From: an uncultured Bacteroidia bacterium
GTDB taxonomy: Bacteria; Bacteroidota; Bacteroidia; JANWVE01
Assembly: GCA_938028625.1 (NCBI GenBank)
Contig: CALIZB010000022.1
Coordinates: 1 to 35,144, forward strand
Direction of reading: 5' to 3'
DNA length: 35,144 bases
Part shown: positions 33,363-35,144 of the stretch, in pieces
How the letters are laid out: every line of letters begins with the position of its first letter
Numbering within the stretch: the stretch's first letter is position 1
Notes under the pieces: generated by a model
Database searches by the model: none
The model's input: the letters and a program-made list of their open reading frames with translations, nothing else
What the model was told of the DNA's origin: nothing
Made by a program: the position numbers and the translations under genes

Positions 33363-34499
33363 ATGAAAATAACATATTTTATTTGCGGCTTAATGTTGTT
33401 TATAGCTTGTCGCGGCAATCAGAAAACAGAAAAAAAACCTATAAAACAAGCCGAAGAAAATACCTTATTTGTAGAACTGAATGAAAATGAGTTCAAAAAT
33501 GCTAAAATTAAAATAGCCAATCCTGAGAAAAAAGAATTAAATGCACTGCTTAAAGTCAATGGTTATACAGATGTCCCTCCACAGAATTTAATCAGTATAA
33601 GTGCTGTCATGGGGGGATATTTGAAATATACACATCTTATCCCAGGTATGAAAGTACGCAAAGGAGAAAAATTAGCTACTTTGGAAGATGCAAAATTCGT
33701 GGTATTACAAGAAAACTATCTTACAGCCAAAGTAAAGCTAGCACAATTAGAAAAAGAATTTGCACGTCAGACTGAACTTAATCAAAGTAAAGCTACCAGT
33801 GATAAGATATTAGAACAGGTCAGAAGCGAGTATTTTACTCAAAAAATCATAGTACAGTCTTTAAATGAACAATTAAAATTACTTAATGTTAATCCTGAAC
33901 AACTTACAGAAAACAATATTTCACGTGAAGTGTATCTATACGCCCCCGCAAATGGCTACGTAACCAAAGTAAACGTCAATATCGGTAAATATGTACAACC
34001 TTCAGAAGTACTGTTTGAACTTGTTGACCCGACTGATATTCATATTCGTTTAGCTGTTTTTGAAAAAGACATAGACAAAATTTATATTGGACAGAAATTT
34101 ATCGCTTATACAAACAAAAACAACAAATCTTACCCGTGTGATATTGTATTTATTGGTAAAGAACTCAATAAAGACCGCAGTTTAGATGTACATTGTCATT
34201 GTGAAGATTTAGATAAAAATATCATTCCTGGTGAATATATCACAGCAGAAATTGCTGTAAAAACTACAATTTCAGGAATGGCATTACCTGAAGAAGCTGT
34301 ACTACATTTTGAGGGAAAAGAGTATGTTTTTATTGAAACTGCAAAATACAAATACGAAATGACCGAAGTAGAAACAGGTTTGCAACAAGGCGGATATACA
34401 GAAGTGAAGTTAAATGAAAAATTGAAGGAAAACAGTTTAGTTGTTGTCAGGGGAGCGTATAGTTTGCTCATGAAGTTAAAAAATACGGAGGAGGAGTAA
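33363..34499 (+). CDS. RND efflux periplasmic adaptor, CzcB/CusB type
   Basis: Membrane-fusion protein joining the inner-membrane pump to the outer-membrane channel. It is a lipoprotein (MKITYFICGLMLFIAC, Cys17) of 378 residues. Visible parts are the first lipoyl half (GGYLKYTHLIPGMKVRKGEK), a helical hairpin of about 80 residues (LTAKVKLAQLEKEFARQTEL onwards), the second lipoyl half (LYAPANGYVTKVNVNIGKYV), a beta-barrel domain (IHIRLAVFEKDIDKIYIG) and a membrane-proximal C-terminal domain. Together with the CzcA-TolC fusion it supplies all three parts of a tripartite efflux system. No transcription terminator is evident; a repeat starts about 24 bases after the stop. Confidence 0.93.
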   Translation: MKITYFICGLMLFIACRGNQKTEKKPIKQAEENTLFVELNENEFKNAKIKIANPEKKELNALLKVNGYTDVPPQNLISISAVMGGYLKYTHLIPGMKVRKGEKLATLEDAKFVVLQENYLTAKVKLAQLEKEFARQTELNQSKATSDKILEQVRSEYFTQKIIVQSLNEQLKLLNVNPEQLTENNISREVYLYAPANGYVTKVNVNIGKYVQPSEVLFELVDPTDIHIRLAVFEKDIDKIYIGQKFIAYTNKNNKSYPCDIVFIGKELNKDRSLDVHCHCEDLDKNIIPGEYITAEIAVKTTISGMALPEEAVLHFEGKEYVFIETAKYKYEMTEVETGLQQGGYTEVKLNEKLKENSLVVVRGAYSLLMKLKNTEEE

Positions 34500-34522
34500 T
34501 TTTTTTATTTTACTTTTCAATT

Positions 34523-34644
34523 TTTGGGCGTGTCTTTCACTGCGTTCAGGTCAGCATGATGAGTGCCACATAACGCGGTGATTGAGCAACACCGTCATTG
34601 AGTGGTTTCGGCATAGTTCGGTAAGCTCACTAAATGTATGCGAA
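34523..34644 (+). repeat. GC-richer interspersed repeat, copy 2
   Basis: Starts TTTTGGGCGTGTCTTTCAC, 18 of 19 bases identical to the repeat copy after corA, and continues GTTCAGGTCAGCATGAT (closely matching GTTCAGGTCGGCGTGCT there), with the CTTCGGCAAGCTCAGG section missing. The rest (GCGGTGATTGAGCAACACCG, TCATTGAGTGGTTTCGGC) is related to fragments elsewhere in the window. It directly borders the transposase remnant. Confidence 0.55.
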
Positions 34645-34653
34645 GTATTAACA

Positions 34654-34999
34654 AAAATAACCTGCTTTCATTGTCATAGTACGAAAGTAGTTAAAAATGG
34701 TCATAAAAAAGATGGGACACAAAATTTTTTGTGTAAATCTTGTCATAAACGGTTCAAAAGCTATACAAAATGCTTAAAAATCTTCAAATTGATGAGTATT
34801 GTAACGGATAACAGGACTGTTTTTACTTCAAGTATTTGCAAAGGAAAATTACCAAGTGGCAAAACATCTTACTCGTGCTATTGAAGGGGTCAATAATGCT
34901 TTAAGGATAAGAAATAGACGCCTTGTACGAAAAACTACTTGCTTTTCTAGAAAAGATGAGTGCCACGAAGCCACTATGGTTCGGCAGGTGATACAGTGA
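34654..34999 (+). pseudogene. Decayed IS1-family transposase
   Basis: Two pieces of one transposase in different frames. The 5' piece (about 34654-34761) encodes an InsA-like zinc ribbon, CFHCHSTKVVKNGHKKDG followed by FLCKSCHKRFKS. The 3' piece (about 34829-34999, frame shifted) encodes an InsB-like C-terminus, AIEGVNNALRIRNRRLVRKT followed by TCFSRKDE. The catalytic middle of the protein is missing, so it cannot transpose. The track's 100-codon ORF from 34582 joins the zinc ribbon to unrelated repeat sequence and is not a real gene. A 12-base direct repeat (GATGAGTGCCAC) occurs at 34558-34569 and 34955-34966. Confidence 0.7.
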
Positions 35000-35144
35000 G
35001 CTTGTCGAACTGCTCACCAAGCAAGCTCACCAACCATCAAAATCATGTTTCAAGAACATAATTATGCCTGTCATATATTCTAAACTACCACCAAAATTGT
35101 CAGGACAGGGTAATTATTTATTCCAGTAGTTCAAAAAAATAAAT
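35000..35144. other. Repeat debris at the window end
   Basis: Contains AGCTTGTCGAACTGC and GCAAGCTCACC, fragments of the same GC-richer repeat type seen elsewhere, then AT-rich sequence with no gene. The stretch at 35075-35095 may include an old transposon end, but this cannot be confirmed within the window. Confidence 0.35.

Noticed and set aside
34582-34884. 100-codon ORF as an intact gene
   Set aside because: Only its middle is IS1-like zinc ribbon; the start lies in repeat sequence and the end is in the wrong frame for the transposase.

Overview
The window looks like an AT-rich chromosome segment from a member of the Bacteroidota, probably a genome-resolved environmental lineage. Three things point there. 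Many genes are preceded by the Bacteroidota -7 element TAnnTTTG, in three cases with a TTG or TTTG box 19-20 bases upstream. IspG is the long, insertion-bearing form. The gene families (FabI with the YSDMADAK active site, DUF2490, CzcA-TolC fusion, exported YqaE/TM2 proteins) are also typical. I cannot name a genus.

Layout. 1-460: gene-poor, with a 20-bp direct repeat and a short coding remnant. 460-3360 (minus): CorA-type Mg2+ channel, PfkB-family kinase and a DMT exporter, with a GC-richer repeat between corA and the kinase. 3594-6430 (plus): fabI with a clear terminator, a DUF2490 protein, then a small membrane protein overlapping a PstS-like lipoprotein. 6507-10218 (minus): ispG, a coiled-coil zinc-ribbon protein and atpG. 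10375-21095 (minus): an eight-gene respiratory operon. 21543-24339: two exported small membrane proteins with a partly identical 5' half, cca, and a convergent TM2 gene. 24383-27973 (minus): smc. 28000-28492: an intergenic region with a candidate small RNA or attenuator. 28493-34499 (plus): a heavy-metal RND efflux operon. 34500-35144: repeat sequence and a decayed IS1-family transposase.

The main system is the respiratory operon. In transcription order it encodes a two-cluster 4Fe-4S protein, a Tat-type Rieske protein, a b6-like cytochrome b, a separate cytochrome b C-terminal subunit, an eight-haem membrane-anchored cytochrome c with a long coiled coil, a lipoprotein cupredoxin, a C-family (cbb3-type) oxidase catalytic subunit, and a CcoO-like subunit carrying two extra c-haem domains. 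My reading is a menaquinol:O2 chain packed in one transcript. Electrons would pass from quinol to cytochrome b/Rieske, then to the octahaem protein and/or cupredoxin, then to the cbb3-like oxidase. All catalytic ligands of a C-family oxygen reductase are present, and CcoO plus the two extra domains gives the three c-haems a normal CcoO+CcoP pair would supply. A canonical-spacing promoter with a palindrome just downstream of the predicted start site precedes the operon, and an intrinsic terminator follows it. No cbb3 assembly genes (ccoG, ccoS, ccoH, ccoI) are in the window.

All calls come from reading the sequence and the supplied ORF track; no database search was run.
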